NCBI RefSeq assembly: GCF_001983995.1
Contig: NZ_CP019450.1
Location: forward strand, 2,480,001 to 2,544,000
Reading direction: 5' to 3'
Length of the DNA stretch: 64,000 nucleotides
From: Halioglobus japonicus
Lineage (GTDB): Bacteria > Pseudomonadota > Gammaproteobacteria > Pseudomonadales > Halieaceae
In this document: positions 32,988 through 42,156 of the stretch, one piece after another
Layout of the letters: each line of letters begins with the position of its first letter
Position numbering within the stretch: the stretch's first letter is position 1
Position numbers and translations under genes: made by a program
Notes under the pieces: generated by a model
What the model was told of the DNA's origin: nothing
The model's database searches: none
Seen by the model: only the letters and a program-made list of their open reading frames with translations

Positions 32988-33127
32988 CGCATCTATACCG
33001 ATCTCTGCCCGGCTGGGGTACCTGACGGGGACCGCCAAACGGCGTCATCCATGACAGGCTTGGGCTGCGCTATCCATGGGTTCGCACATCCCCGCCAGGT
33101 ACACCAGCCTGGCAGATATCTCTCTCG
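32988..33127. repeat. Long hairpin repeat element, copy B
   Basis: Starts with the same CGCATCTATACCGAT as copy A. Arms at 33005-33031 and 33089-33115 pair over 27 positions with three mismatches and enclose a 57-nt loop (33032-33088), the same length as in copy A and sharing CCGCCAAA, GACAGGCTTG, TATCCATGG and TTCGCACA. Arm sequences differ from copy A yet remain complementary. It ends near ATCTCTCTCGAG, just before the htpG promoter. Confidence 0.8.
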
Positions 33128-33132
33128 AGTGG

Positions 33133-33160
33133 GTTGAATTTGATTGTTTTTGCCCCATAT
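33133..33160 (+). promoter_or_regulatory. Sigma32 (heat-shock) promoter of htpG
   Basis: GTTGAAT (33133-33139), 13-nt spacer, CCCCATAT (33153-33160). The CCCCATnT -10 element and TTGAA -35 at this spacing are the RpoH consensus, and htpG is a classic heat-shock gene. Confidence 0.78.
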
Positions 33161-33206
33161 CTGAGGGGAGCATTTTTTTTAGTCAGTTAGCACTCGAGGA
33201 AACGTA

Positions 33207-35123
33207 ATGACTGCCGACGCCAATAAGGAAACTCTGGGCTTCCAGACCGAGGCGAAGCAACTGCTTCACCTGATGATTCACTCCCTGTACTCCAACAAGG
33301 AAATCTTCCTGCGGGAGCTGATTTCCAATGCCTCTGATGCGATCGACAAGCTGCGTTTCGCCGCGCTGTCCGATGGCGGCCTGCTTGAAGGGCAGGGCGA
33401 CTATCAGGTGCAGGTCGATGTCGATAAGGACGCCAACACGATCACCATTTCCGATAATGGCATTGGCATGAATCGCGACGAGGTGATTGAGCACCTGGGA
33501 ACGATCGCCAAGTCTGGCACCGCGGCATTCCTTGAGAGCCTGACGGGTGATCAACAGAAAGATTCGCAGCTGATTGGTCAGTTTGGTGTGGGCTTCTACT
33601 CGGCATTCATCGTGGCCGATCGAGTTGCAGTCCATACCCGTAAGGCGGGCGAGGCGGCCGATACGGGCGTTATCTGGGAATCCGCGGGCGAGTCTGAGTT
33701 CTCGGTGGAAGTGCGTGACAAGGCGGATCGTGGCACGAGCATTACCCTGTTCCTGAAAGAGGGCTGTGAGGAGTTTGCTGAGGACTTCCGCGTGCGCAGC
33801 GTGATCAAGAAGTACTCAGACCACATCGCTGTGCCGGTCATGATGCTTAAGCCGGCCATGCCTGCGGCTGAAGATGAAGAAGAGACGGTTGTCGAGGTGC
33901 CTGAGTACGAGGCGGTCAACGAAGCGACGGCGCTGTGGACTCGCAGCCGCGCGGAAGTGTCGGATGAGGAATACAAGGAATTCTACAAGCACATCTCCCA
34001 CGACTTTGAAGAGCCCCAGACCTGGAGCCACAACAAGGTCGAGGGCAAGCTGGAATACACCAGCCTGTTGTACATCCCCAAGAAGGCGCCCTTTGATATG
34101 TGGAACCGCGACATGGCGCGCGGTCTCAAGCTCTATGTTCAGCGCACCTTTATCATGGATGAGGCTGAGCAGTTCCTGCCGCTGTACCTGCGCTTTGTGA
34201 AGGGTGTTATCGATTCAAACGATCTGCCGCTAAACGTTTCGCGTGAGATTTTGCAGCAGGAAGGATCGGTGGATTCCATGCGCAGTGCGCTGACCAAGCG
34301 CGTGCTGGATATGCTGGGTAAGCTGGCCAAGAAAGAGGGCGACGACTACGCCCAGTTCTGGACTGAGTTTGGCCAGGTGATCAAGGAAGGTCCGGCGGAA
34401 GATTTTGCCAACAAGGAAAAAATTGCCAAGTTGCTGCGCTTTGCCACCACTCACACTGACGCAGAGGCGCAGGACCAGTCTCTGGAAGATTACGTGTCTC
34501 GGATGCCCGAAGGGCAGGACAAGATCTTCTACGTGGTAGCGGAGAACTTCAATACTGCCAAGAGCAGCCCCCACCTGGAGGTGTTCCGTAAGAAGGGCAT
34601 TGAAGTGCTGCTGCTGTCTGATCGCGTAGACGATTGGCTGATGAATCACCTGCAGGACTTTGACGGCAAGGCGTTCCAGGATGTGGCGCGCGGCGCGCTG
34701 GATCTGGCCACGGATTCCGAGGAAGAGAAAGCCGAGCAGGAGAAGGTTCAGAAGGAAGCGGAAGGCCTGGTTGAGCGTCTGTCAAAGGTGCTCGACGACA
34801 AGGTTGCCGAGGTTCGCGCCACGTCGCGTCTGACCGATTCACCGGCCTGTCTGGTTGTGGGTGACTTCGATATGGGTGCGCAGATGAAGCGAATCATGGA
34901 AGCGGCGGGGCAGGCGGTGCCCGAGTCCAAGCCGATTCTGGAGGTCAATCCATCGCATCCGATTCTGGAGATGCTCGATAGCGAGCAGGACGAGGATCGT
35001 TTCGCTGATCTGGCGGGCATAGTCTTCGACCAGGCGAACCTCGCAGAGGGCGGTCAACTCGACGACCCTGCGGCGTATGTCTCCAAACTCAATAAATTGC
35101 TACTGGCCCTGGCGGGTCGCTAG
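33207..35123 (+). CDS. htpG: Hsp90-family chaperone HtpG
   Basis: Cytosolic ATP-dependent dimeric chaperone, 638 residues. The N-terminal GHKL ATPase has [15 protein letters not shown], the nucleotide-binding DNGIGM and [11 protein letters not shown] motifs. A middle domain with [11 protein letters not shown] supplies the catalytic arginine, and a C-terminal dimerisation domain runs from about 510. The residues are the family's usual length. A heat-shock promoter and ribosome site GAGGAAA precede the ATG, and a terminator follows, so it is a single-gene unit. Confidence 0.97.
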   Translation: MTADANKETLGFQTEAKQLLHLMIHSLYSNKEIFLRELISNASDAIDKLRFAALSDGGLLEGQGDYQVQVDVDKDANTITISDNGIGMNRDEVIEHLGTIAKSGTAAFLESLTGDQQKDSQLIGQFGVGFYSAFIVADRVAVHTRKAGEAADTGVIWESAGESEFSVEVRDKADRGTSITLFLKEGCEEFAEDFRVRSVIKKYSDHIAVPVMMLKPAMPAAEDEEETVVEVPEYEAVNEATALWTRSRAEVSDEEYKEFYKHISHDFEEPQTWSHNKVEGKLEYTSLLYIPKKAPFDMWNRDMARGLKLYVQRTFIMDEAEQFLPLYLRFVKGVIDSNDLPLNVSREILQQEGSVDSMRSALTKRVLDMLGKLAKKEGDDYAQFWTEFGQVIKEGPAEDFANKEKIAKLLRFATTHTDAEAQDQSLEDYVSRMPEGQDKIFYVVAENFNTAKSSPHLEVFRKKGIEVLLLSDRVDDWLMNHLQDFDGKAFQDVARGALDLATDSEEEKAEQEKVQKEAEGLVERLSKVLDDKVAEVRATSRLTDSPACLVVGDFDMGAQMKRIMEAAGQAVPESKPILEVNPSHPILEMLDSEQDEDRFADLAGIVFDQANLAEGGQLDDPAAYVSKLNKLLLALAGR

Positions 35124-35141
35124 CAACAGCGCTACACGGGA

Positions 35142-35167
35142 AAGCGGGCTTTATAGCCCGCTTTTTT
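35142..35167 (+). terminator. Terminator after htpG
   Basis: Nine-bp stem AAGCGGGCT (35142-35150) / AGCCCGCTT (35155-35163) with a TTAT loop and T run to 35167. Confidence 0.9.
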
Positions 35168-35209
35168 GTTAGACTGCGGCGCTGCCTATAAAAGCATAAC
35201 AGGATATAT

Positions 35210-36226
35210 ATGGATCGAATGTACCGGGTTGCCGTTCTCGGCGGTGGTAGTTTCGGAACCGTCATCGGCAATATGATTGCCGAGAACGGTCACGAGGTAC
35301 GTCTCTGGCTGCGCAATACCGCGCGCGCGGCACAAATAAACGCTGAACGTGAGAACGCGGAATATCTTCCGGGCTATACGCTGAGCGATCACCTGCAGGC
35401 TTATGCGGAACTGGAGCAGGCGGTAGAGAACGTAGATCTGGTCTTTGTTGCGGTACCCAGTGCATCGTTTCGCGAGGTGGTGGCGGACCTGCAGCACCGG
35501 GTGACGCCCGACACGGTCATTATCAGCCTGACCAAAGGTATCGAAGCTTGCGGCTTCAAGCTAATGAGCCAGGTCCTGCGCGAAGAAATGCCCGGGCATC
35601 CGATCGGAGTTCTGTCCGGCCCGAATCTGGCTCGTGAAATTGCAGCCGGGCATATATCAGGTTCAGTTATCGCCAGCGAGCTGCCAGAGGTGACCCGGCT
35701 TGTACATGACCTGCTGCATTGTCGCTCATTCTTGATTTTCAGCTCACATGACATGTTCGGTGTGGAGCTGGGCGGCGCCCTCAAAAATGTCTATGCGATT
35801 CTCGCGGGCATCGGCGCGTCGCTGTCGTTTGGCGAAAATACGGTGGGTATGTTGCTCACCCGCTCACTCGCGGAAATGTCACGTTTTGCTGTGCATATGG
35901 GGGCCAACCCAATGACCTTCCTGGGTCTTTCCGGTGTAGGCGATCTGGTGGTGACCTGTTCATCGCCTTTGTCACGTAACTACCGTGTGGGCATGGCGCT
36001 TGCCGAGGGCGAGGGCCTTGAGTCCGTGCTCGCTGGTATGGATCAGGTGGCAGAGGGCATTAATACCCTGGCGCTGTTAAAGCGTGAAGCCGACCGCCGT
36101 GAAGTGGAGATGCCGCTGGTTCAAGGGCTGTACCAGATGCTCCACGAGAAGCAGCCGGTCGAAGCGGTGTTCAATGCTATGATGAGCACAGAAGAAGCGC
36201 AGGACGTTGAGTTCGTAGTGCGCTGA
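35210..36226 (+). CDS. gpsA: Glycerol-3-phosphate dehydrogenase [NAD(P)+] GpsA
   Basis: Makes sn-glycerol 3-phosphate from dihydroxyacetone phosphate for phospholipid synthesis; cytosolic, 338 residues. N-terminal VAVLGGGSFGTVIGN is the dinucleotide fold; SLTKGIE, GPNLAREIAAG, GGALKNVYAI (catalytic lysine) and FLGLSGVGDLVVTC are diagnostic. The ATG at 35210 has AGGA five bases upstream; a later in-frame ATG at 35219 would shorten it by three residues. sixA follows 14 nt after the stop. Confidence 0.95.
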   Translation: MDRMYRVAVLGGGSFGTVIGNMIAENGHEVRLWLRNTARAAQINAERENAEYLPGYTLSDHLQAYAELEQAVENVDLVFVAVPSASFREVVADLQHRVTPDTVIISLTKGIEACGFKLMSQVLREEMPGHPIGVLSGPNLAREIAAGHISGSVIASELPEVTRLVHDLLHCRSFLIFSSHDMFGVELGGALKNVYAILAGIGASLSFGENTVGMLLTRSLAEMSRFAVHMGANPMTFLGLSGVGDLVVTCSSPLSRNYRVGMALAEGEGLESVLAGMDQVAEGINTLALLKREADRREVEMPLVQGLYQMLHEKQPVEAVFNAMMSTEEAQDVEFVVR

Positions 36227-36240
36227 GATAGAGGTTAAGC

Positions 36241-36741
36241 ATGTACCTGACGATAATGCGCCACGGTGAAGCGGGAATGGCTGTTACCGATCGCATGCGC
36301 GAGCTGACCGAGCGCGGTGTTGCGGACGTTGGTCTCGGGGGGACGCTGCTGCTGCTCTATTGCACGCAGCGACAGCTGCCGTCGCCACAGGTGTTGCTCT
36401 ACAGTGAATGGGTGCGCACTGCCCAGACGGCGATGATCGTCGCTGAGGCGCTTCCTGGATCTCAGCTCGCTGCCGAGCAGGCATTGATACCCGGTCGGCA
36501 GCCTGACGATATAGAGCCGGCGCTGGCCCAGCGTTTCGGTGCCGAACTGCCCGAACATGTGCTGCTGATTTCTCACCAGCCGCTGGTCTCGCGGCTGGTC
36601 GACGCTTATCTCGGTGTTCCGGGGCGTCTGCCGGGATTGGTGCCGGGTGGATTTGCAACACTGGAAATGGCCTACCCGGGTCCCGATGCCGCTACCCCGG
36701 TAATGTGTGCCCAGCCACCGGATTACGAGGTTTTGATGTGA
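36241..36741 (+). CDS. sixA: Phosphohistidine phosphatase SixA-like
   Basis: Histidine-phosphatase superfamily protein, 166 residues. The catalytic RHGEAG motif (H8) lies at the N-terminus and a second histidine in LISHQPLVSRL supplies the other half of the site. SEWVRTAQTA matches the conserved SxxxRxxQT segment. SixA dephosphorylates histidine phosphotransfer proteins in E. coli. It follows gpsA closely, and its stop overlaps the GTG of the next gene (GTGA). Confidence 0.87.
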   Translation: MYLTIMRHGEAGMAVTDRMRELTERGVADVGLGGTLLLLYCTQRQLPSPQVLLYSEWVRTAQTAMIVAEALPGSQLAAEQALIPGRQPDDIEPALAQRFGAELPEHVLLISHQPLVSRLVDAYLGVPGRLPGLVPGGFATLEMAYPGPDAATPVMCAQPPDYEVLM

Positions 36742-37604
36742 GCGGAGAAGCGCTGAACTGGCAACTGCATGGGTTAAATTATGCAGGGCTCGCCTGGGGC
36801 GACCCCACCCATTCGCCGCTGCTGGCCCTGCATGGCTGGCTCGATAACGCCACCAGCTTCCAGCGCCTGGCGGAGCAACTGGCGAGCGGCTACTACGTTG
36901 TCGCCCCTGATCTGTCTGGACACGGTCTTACTGACTGGCGTTCCGCCGATGCCACCTATCATATTTACGACGATGTGCCGCAGTTACATGCGTTGGTCGA
37001 GCACATGCAGTGGGATAGCTTCACTCTGATGGGCCACTCTCGCGGCGCGGCGATCAGCGTCATGTATGCCGCTGCATTTCCAGAGCAGGTTACGCGTCTG
37101 ATATTGCTCGATGGGGCGACGCCCACGCCACTGGACGCCAGTGAATTTGCGCATCAGCTGCGCAACTTCGTCCTGGAGAAGCGGCGCCTGCAGGGACGTC
37201 AGACCCGGGTGTATAGCGATCGTGAAGCGGCAATTACGGCTCGTGAAGAGCAGGGTCTGGATCGCGAGGAAGCCGAGTTGATAGCAAGCCGCAACCTGCA
37301 TGCCTGCGAAGGTGGCTATACCTGGCACACTGATCCACGCCTGCGCGGCGGGTCTGCCATTAAACTTACCTGGGGCCACATCGAGGCCGCACTTGGAGCC
37401 TTGTCGATGCCGACGTTGCTGCTCCAGGCAGAGCGCGGCATGATGACAAGACACGAGGGCTATAGTGAGAAAATTCGCGCTATGATTCCAAGACCGACCC
37501 TTGCCCAATTTCCAGGCGGTCACCACTTTCACATGGAGGCCGGTGCGGAGCACTTAGGTACCGAGATTATCCGATTTTCCACCGAGGAGGGGGCCAATGC
37601 GTAG
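36738..37604 (+). CDS. Alpha/beta-fold serine hydrolase
   Basis: 288 residues. LALHGWLDNATSFQRLAEQL provides the oxyanion region, the nucleophile elbow is MGHSRGAA (S101), and the likely catalytic histidine is in PGGHHFHME near the C-terminus. The GTG at 36738 overlaps the sixA stop and gives the family-like start SGEALNWQLHGLNYAG; an earlier in-frame ATG inside sixA is less likely. It belongs to the general esterase/epoxide-hydrolase-like superfamily; the substrate cannot be told. The next gene overlaps by 8 nt. Confidence 0.85.
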   Translation: MSGEALNWQLHGLNYAGLAWGDPTHSPLLALHGWLDNATSFQRLAEQLASGYYVVAPDLSGHGLTDWRSADATYHIYDDVPQLHALVEHMQWDSFTLMGHSRGAAISVMYAAAFPEQVTRLILLDGATPTPLDASEFAHQLRNFVLEKRRLQGRQTRVYSDREAAITAREEQGLDREEAELIASRNLHACEGGYTWHTDPRLRGGSAIKLTWGHIEAALGALSMPTLLLQAERGMMTRHEGYSEKIRAMIPRPTLAQFPGGHHFHMEAGAEHLGTEIIRFSTEEGANA

Positions 37605-38142
37605 TTCAGCAGGGGGCGTCCATTGGTCGCTGTTGGCAGTGTTGTTACTGATGACCTTGCAGGCGATGGCGGAGCCACCTCACACACTGCTGGAGACATT
37701 GGACGCGTCGCCGCATATGCAGCAGGTCAGTCATAGCAGCGACGCGGTGATCGAACACGAGATCGGGCTCGGCGCCATGCAGAAAATTCGCGGCAGTTGG
37801 CGCTTCAAGGGCAGCGAGCGTGTCACTGGCGAGCGAGTACGCTACACCTGGCAAGTGCGCGATGGCTTTACGTCCAATGAAGTGCTGGATGGGCTTGAAG
37901 CGCAGTTGAACAGTGAAGGTGTGCTGTTTGCGTGCGAGGGGCGCAGCTGCGGTCAGGGTGTACAGTGGGCTAACAGGGTGTTTGGCGAACGGGTGCTATA
38001 CGGCCGCGATGATTTACAGCGTTATCGTGTATACGATCTTGCTGACGCCGATCAGTCGTATCGGTTGGTCTTGTTCAGCTCTGCGCGTACGGCCGATCGC
38101 CAGTATCTGCACGCGGAGCTATATCGCATCGCGACGCCATAG
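37597..38142 (+). CDS. Secreted DUF4892-type protein
   Basis: 181 residues with an N-terminal signal peptide (about 1-27, LLAVLLLMTLQAMA) and no further membrane segment, so probably periplasmic. The pattern IRGSWRFKGSERVTGERVRYTW, CEGRSCGQGVQWANRVFGER and the C-terminal YRLVLFSSARTADRQYLHAE resembles the uncharacterised DUF4892 family. Two cysteines in CEGRSC could form a disulfide. It overlaps the hydrolase by 8 nt, as the last gene of gpsA-sixA-hydrolase. Function unknown. Confidence 0.75.
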   Translation: MRSSAGGVHWSLLAVLLLMTLQAMAEPPHTLLETLDASPHMQQVSHSSDAVIEHEIGLGAMQKIRGSWRFKGSERVTGERVRYTWQVRDGFTSNEVLDGLEAQLNSEGVLFACEGRSCGQGVQWANRVFGERVLYGRDDLQRYRVYDLADADQSYRLVLFSSARTADRQYLHAELYRIATP

Positions 38143-38152
38143 CGCACCTGTC

Positions 38153-38701
38153 CTAGGTGCTTAATCGCAACAGTTGCAGAAATTCCTCGCGAGTCACCTG
38201 GGATTTCCTGAAACTCCCCAGCATGGCAGAGGTTTTCATGACGGAGTTCTGTTTTTCTACGCCGCGCATCATCATGCACATGTGACGTGCCTCGATAATA
38301 ACACCGACACCTTCAGCGCCGGTGACTTCCATGATCGTCTTTGCGATCTGGGTGGTCAGGGACTCCTGAATTTGTAAGCGGCGGGCAAATACATCGACGA
38401 TACGCGCCACCTTGGAAAGCCCCAGAACCTGCCCGGTGGGTATATAGGCGACATGGCATTTGCCGATGAATGGCAACAGGTGATGCTCGCACAGGGAGTA
38501 AAGTTCGATGTCCTGCACCAGCACCATTTCGCTCGAGTCTGAAGGGAATAGGGCGTTATTGACCACTTCCTCGACGGATTGGTGGTAGCCCCGGGTGAGG
38601 AATTCAAAGGCCTTGGCGGCCCGTTTGGGTGTGTCTACAAGTCCTGGGCGATTGAGGTCCTCGCCAATCGCTTCGATGATGCTAGCCCAGTTTTTTTCCA
38701 C
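38153..38701 (-). CDS. folE: GTP cyclohydrolase I FolE
   Basis: Opens GTP to dihydroneopterin triphosphate, the first step of folate synthesis. 182 residues from GTG 38701. [14 protein letters not shown], the zinc/active-site motifs [18 protein letters not shown] and [16 protein letters not shown], and C-terminal REEFLQLL are canonical. GTG at 38701 is chosen because GAGGA precedes it by seven bases and the length fits the family; an ATG at 38752 would add 17 residues and crowd the divergent prmB start. Confidence 0.93.
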   Translation of the reverse strand: MEKNWASIIEAIGEDLNRPGLVDTPKRAAKAFEFLTRGYHQSVEEVVNNALFPSDSSEMVLVQDIELYSLCEHHLLPFIGKCHVAYIPTGQVLGLSKVARIVDVFARRLQIQESLTTQIAKTIMEVTGAEGVGVIIEARHMCMMMRGVEKQNSVMKTSAMLGSFRKSQVTREEFLQLLRLST

Positions 38702-38786
38702 GGAATATTCCTCAAATTGGGGCCAGCGATAGTAACAATCGGCCCATTGCATGGCAAACAAGCGCCGGCGGACTTACACTTGGTGC

Positions 38787-39692
38787 ATGACTGATATGAC
38801 TGTAGGGCAGGCCATCGACCACTGCCATGATGCGCTGTTGGCGAGTCCCGTATTTTATGGGCATGGAACGGACAATCCCTGGGATGAAGCCGTGCAGCTG
38901 GTGCTGGCTGTCGCCGACCTGCCTGCGGATGCTGACGAGAGTCATCTTCCGCATCCCGTCAGTGACGCTCAGTGGCGGCAGATCAGCCAATTGCTGAAAC
39001 GGCGTATCGACGAGCAGATACCGTTGCCTTACCTGCTCGGTCGAGCCTGGTTCGCGGGCCTTGAATTTATCTGTGATCATCGCGCGTTGGTCCCGCGATC
39101 ACCGCTGGCAGAGTTAATCCTGCACGATTATCAGCCCTGGTACAGTGGGCCCGCTCCAAAGCGCATTCTCGATTTGTGCTGTGGTGGTGGCTGTATTGGG
39201 CTGGCGGCTGCCTACTACACACCGGGTGCCAGTGTCGATTTACTCGATCTGGACCGCGATGCGCTGGCGCTGGCGAAAGAGAATATTGATCACATGGGAT
39301 TGGGAAACCGTGTCCGGGCGCTTGAGTCAGATTTGTTTACCGCTGCCGACGGTCAACAATATGACCTGATCCTCAGTAATCCCCCTTACGTCGATGCAAG
39401 CGATCTTGCCGCCATGCCGGTAGAGTTCAGTCACGAACCCGCTATTGCCCTGGGCAGTGGCGCCGACGGCCTCGATCTGACCCGACAGATTCTGGCCCAG
39501 GCGGCCGATTTTCTGACCCCTTCAGGGCTGCTTGTGGTGGAACTGGGCAATAGTTGGCCAGCGCTGGAGCGCGCCTATCCGCGAGTCCCGTTTACCTGGC
39601 TTGAATTCGAACACGGTGGCCATGGCGTTTTTGCCCTGACTGCGCAGGAATTACAGGAATATGCCGCCAGTTTGCGCCCAGAATCGGTATAA
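38787..39692 (+). CDS. prmB: Ribosomal protein uL3 glutamine methyltransferase PrmB
   Basis: SAM-dependent N5-glutamine methyltransferase of the HemK/PrmC family, 301 residues. The PrmB-type N-terminal domain (VGQAIDHCHDALLASPVFYGHG) precedes the SAM motif DLCCGGGCIGLAAA and the catalytic NPPYVD (N198-Y201). PLPYLLGRAWFAGLEF is typical of PrmB, as is its location directly before aroC in many gammaproteobacteria. ATG at 38787 is chosen to match the family start; one at 38751 would add 12 basic residues. Confidence 0.93.
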   Translation: MTDMTVGQAIDHCHDALLASPVFYGHGTDNPWDEAVQLVLAVADLPADADESHLPHPVSDAQWRQISQLLKRRIDEQIPLPYLLGRAWFAGLEFICDHRALVPRSPLAELILHDYQPWYSGPAPKRILDLCCGGGCIGLAAAYYTPGASVDLLDLDRDALALAKENIDHMGLGNRVRALESDLFTAADGQQYDLILSNPPYVDASDLAAMPVEFSHEPAIALGSGADGLDLTRQILAQAADFLTPSGLLVVELGNSWPALERAYPRVPFTWLEFEHGGHGVFALTAQELQEYAASLRPESV

Positions 39693-39725
39693 TGCCCCGG
39701 ATTTAATCCTCAGGCGCAGCTGCAC

Positions 39726-40829
39726 ATGTCCGGCAATACCATAGGTAAACTGTTTACCGTCACCACCTTTGGCGAAAGCCATGGCCCGGCTCTGGGCTGT
39801 ATTGTCGATGGGTGTCCTCCCGGACTGGCGCTGGATGCTTCAGATCTGCAGCGTGACCTTGATCGACGCAAACCCGGCACGTCGCGGTTCACGACGCAGC
39901 GCCGCGAAGCCGATGAGGTACGTATTCTGTCGGGCGTGTTTGAAGGACAAACCACCGGTACATCTATTGGCATGTTGATTGAGAACACGGATCAGCGCTC
40001 CAAGGACTACTCCAATATTGCGAATACTTTCCGCCCGGCGCACGCCGATTACAGCTACAACCAGAAATACGGGTTTCGCGACTATCGTGGTGGTGGCCGC
40101 TCATCTGCGCGGGAAACGGCCATGCGCGTTGCAGCGGGCGCTATCGCCAAGAAGTATCTGCTGACCCGATACGGAATTGAAGTGCGCGGCTACCTGTCCC
40201 AGCTTGGTCCTATTCGTGTCCAGACGTTGAATTGGGATGTGGTCGAGACCAACCCATTTTTCTGCCCCGATCCGAATGCCGTACCGGAGATGGAAGCCTA
40301 TATGGCGGCGCTCAATAAGGAGGGTAACTCCATTGGCGCACGCATTAACGTGGTTGCCAGTAATGTTATGCCCGGCCTCGGAGAGCCGGTGTTCGATCGA
40401 CTCGACGCGGATATCGCCCACGCGATGATGGGCATTAATGCGGTCAAAGGCGTGGAGATCGGCGCCGGATTCGATAGTGTGGAACAAAAAGGCACGGAAC
40501 ATCGCGATGAACTGACGCCGGAAGGATTTATCAGTAATCACGCCGGCGGTGTGCTGGGCGGTATTTCCAGCGGTCAGGATATTTTGGTGAGTATTGCGCT
40601 GAAGCCGACCTCCAGTATTCGTCAGCCTGGCGCGACGATTGATACCGAGGGTAATGCTATGGATATGGTGACTCACGGTCGACACGATCCCTGTGTGGGT
40701 ATTCGCGCCACGCCAATCGCCGAGGCCATGCTGGCGATTGTGCTCATGGATCATCTGCTCAGGCATCGTGGCCAGAATGCGGATGTGCAGTGTGATACCC
40801 CCGTTATCTCCGCTAGTTGTCCTGAGTAA
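39726..40829 (+). CDS. aroC: Chorismate synthase AroC
   Basis: Last step of the shikimate pathway, turning EPSP into chorismate with reduced FMN as cofactor. 367 residues. [18 protein letters not shown] is the signature start; [35 protein letters not shown] and GGISSGQDI also match. It follows prmB by 33 nt, the conserved prmB-aroC pair. No loss of motif seen. Confidence 0.97.
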   Translation: MSGNTIGKLFTVTTFGESHGPALGCIVDGCPPGLALDASDLQRDLDRRKPGTSRFTTQRREADEVRILSGVFEGQTTGTSIGMLIENTDQRSKDYSNIANTFRPAHADYSYNQKYGFRDYRGGGRSSARETAMRVAAGAIAKKYLLTRYGIEVRGYLSQLGPIRVQTLNWDVVETNPFFCPDPNAVPEMEAYMAALNKEGNSIGARINVVASNVMPGLGEPVFDRLDADIAHAMMGINAVKGVEIGAGFDSVEQKGTEHRDELTPEGFISNHAGGVLGGISSGQDILVSIALKPTSSIRQPGATIDTEGNAMDMVTHGRHDPCVGIRATPIAEAMLAIVLMDHLLRHRGQNADVQCDTPVISASCPE

Positions 40830-40832
40830 GCC

Positions 40833-41057
40833 TTGAAGAAAGCCAATCGAAAGTACTACCGCACCATCTTTCTAGGGGTGGCCGCTATGGCGACCCTTAT
40901 CTGGGCGGCGGTGGATCAGTTTGGCATTCCCTGGGAGGATATGCTTGACCTGCTGTTGGCGTCGCTGCTGATGATGCTCGCGATTATCGTCGCAGCCGCC
41001 GTCTGCTTTGGTCTGGTTGTGGGTCTGCGAAGGTTGATTCGCGGGCCCCGGGAGTAG
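40833..41057 (+). CDS. Small two-helix membrane protein downstream of aroC
   Basis: 74-residue hydrophobic protein with probable helices at about 11-28 and 38-64 and a basic C-terminus (RRLIRGPRE), suggesting both ends are cytoplasmic. TTG start 3 nt after the aroC stop, so it depends on aroC transcription. No recognised family. It is convergent with the ACT-domain gene, 21 nt away. Hypothetical, but the hydrophobic pattern and tight spacing favour a real gene. Confidence 0.6.
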   Translation: MKKANRKYYRTIFLGVAAMATLIWAAVDQFGIPWEDMLDLLLASLLMMLAIIVAAAVCFGLVVGLRRLIRGPRE

Positions 41058-41078
41058 TTGGGGCCCCAAGCCCCATGA

Positions 41079-41591
41079 TTAGTCGAGATCGATGTCCAGG
41101 GTCATTTTATTGGCGACGGATTCAAGCGCACTTTCGAGTGCATCCCGGTCGGTCTTTTCAGGAATTTCCGCGTCGATTTTTGCCCGGAACATGGGTTCGC
41201 CGCTCATTGCCGCGCTTTCTACCTGGCTGTCCATCTCCACGACGTTAATGTCATGGGAGGCAAGTTCACGGGAAATTTCTTTGATGATGCCGGGCCGGTC
41301 GGGTCCCAGTACTGAAAGCGCAATGGGTTTGCCGTGGGCGGTGTCCGCAGCGCTGGCGGGCGAGACTCGTACACTCAGACCACTGCTGGAAAGCGCTTTA
41401 AGCTCCGCCTGGAGCGTGTCCGCAGCAGATTCAGGGAGGCTGACCAGAATGAGACCGGCAAACTTGCCACCCAACTGCGAGAGCTGGCTCTCCTGCCAGT
41501 TACCCTGGTTCTTCTCAATAGTGCTCGCGAGTGCCTCCACGAGGCCGGGGCGATCATCGCCAATGAAGGTGATGATGAAAGAGGTTTCCAC
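41079..41591 (-). CDS. Two-ACT-domain regulator, GcvR-like
   Basis: 170 residues made of two ACT domains: FIITFIGDDRPGLVEALAS (about 1-75) and LSVLGPDRPGIIKEISREL (about 90-165). The paired DRPG motifs are typical of GcvR, the E. coli protein that binds GcvA and represses glycine cleavage genes; PurU/SerB-type amino-acid binding is also possible. No DNA-binding domain is present, in line with GcvR acting through a partner. Neighbouring genes do not include gcv genes. Confidence 0.75.
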   Translation of the reverse strand: METSFIITFIGDDRPGLVEALASTIEKNQGNWQESQLSQLGGKFAGLILVSLPESAADTLQAELKALSSSGLSVRVSPASAADTAHGKPIALSVLGPDRPGIIKEISRELASHDINVVEMDSQVESAAMSGEPMFRAKIDAEIPEKTDRDALESALESVANKMTLDIDLD

Positions 41592-41667
41592 GATGGTGTC
41601 TCCACTTTGGGCTAAGCAACGCTTATATTAACCCGCATCGCGTCAATGCAGAAGGAACAGGGTGCAA

Positions 41668-41909
41668 ATGCCTGGCTATTTAGAAGTCCCCCCGGTCGAT
41701 TGCCACAGGAGGTGTTGCAGGCCGTGCTGGAAGAATTTGCCAGCCGGGATGGCACAGACTACGGCGAGCGGGAGTTGACCCTGGATGAGAAGGCAGGCAA
41801 CCTGCGCCGCCTGTTGGATACGGGAGAATTGTGTATCCTGTTTCATTCTGAAAGTGAGGCCTGGGACCTGGTGAGTCGGGAGCAGGCGGAAATCCTATTG
41901 AGCGAATAA
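41668..41909 (+). CDS. yheU: YheU/UPF0270-family small protein (one apparent frameshift)
   Basis: About 80 residues. [25 protein letters not shown] is split by a short linker but clearly matches the UPF0270 pattern, with [13 protein letters not shown] after it. The family start MPGYLEVPP lies in frame with ATG 41668, but the downstream body is one frame off: the C run 41688-41693 has six C where seven would join [17 protein letters not shown]. As called, the body can only be read from ATG 41646 with an atypical N-terminus. Function unknown. tusA follows 4 nt after the stop. Confidence 0.7.
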
Positions 41910-41913
41910 TGGC

Positions 41914-42156
41914 ATGTCATTAGAGCCTGATCACATTCTCGACGCCAGCGGGTTGTTCTGCCCGGAGCCTGTCATGTTGCTGCACAATCAGGTGCGCGAT
42001 ATGCAGGTGGGCGAGGTGGTGCAGGTGTTGGCTACCGATCCCTCCACACAGCGCGACATTCCCAAGTTCTGCACCTTTCTCGGCCACGAACTGTTGCAGC
42101 AGGACGAGCAGGATGGCCAGTATCGCTACTGGTTGCGAAAACAGGGCGACGCCTGA
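41914..42156 (+). CDS. tusA: TusA-family sulfur carrier protein
   Basis: 80-residue protein with the TusA/SirA fold. The sulfur-accepting cysteine is C16 in [10 protein letters not shown], and [20 protein letters not shown] matches the later strand-helix region. TusA family members relay sulfur, for example to 2-thiouridine in tRNA or molybdenum cofactor synthesis. It is coupled to epmC, whose ATG follows the stop directly. Other members of a Tus relay are not here. Confidence 0.85.
   Translation: MSLEPDHILDASGLFCPEPVMLLHNQVRDMQVGEVVQVLATDPSTQRDIPKFCTFLGHELLQQDEQDGQYRYWLRKQGDA

Noticed and set aside
32816-33127. The two hairpin copies as a CRISPR or integron cassette array
   Set aside because: Only two units, no uniform short repeats with unique spacers, no cas or integrase gene nearby; arms are self-complementary.
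32726-33137. Several 60-120 codon open frames between sucD and htpG
   Set aside because: They translate the REP-like palindrome and the hairpin repeats and run through the terminator; repeats explain the open frames.
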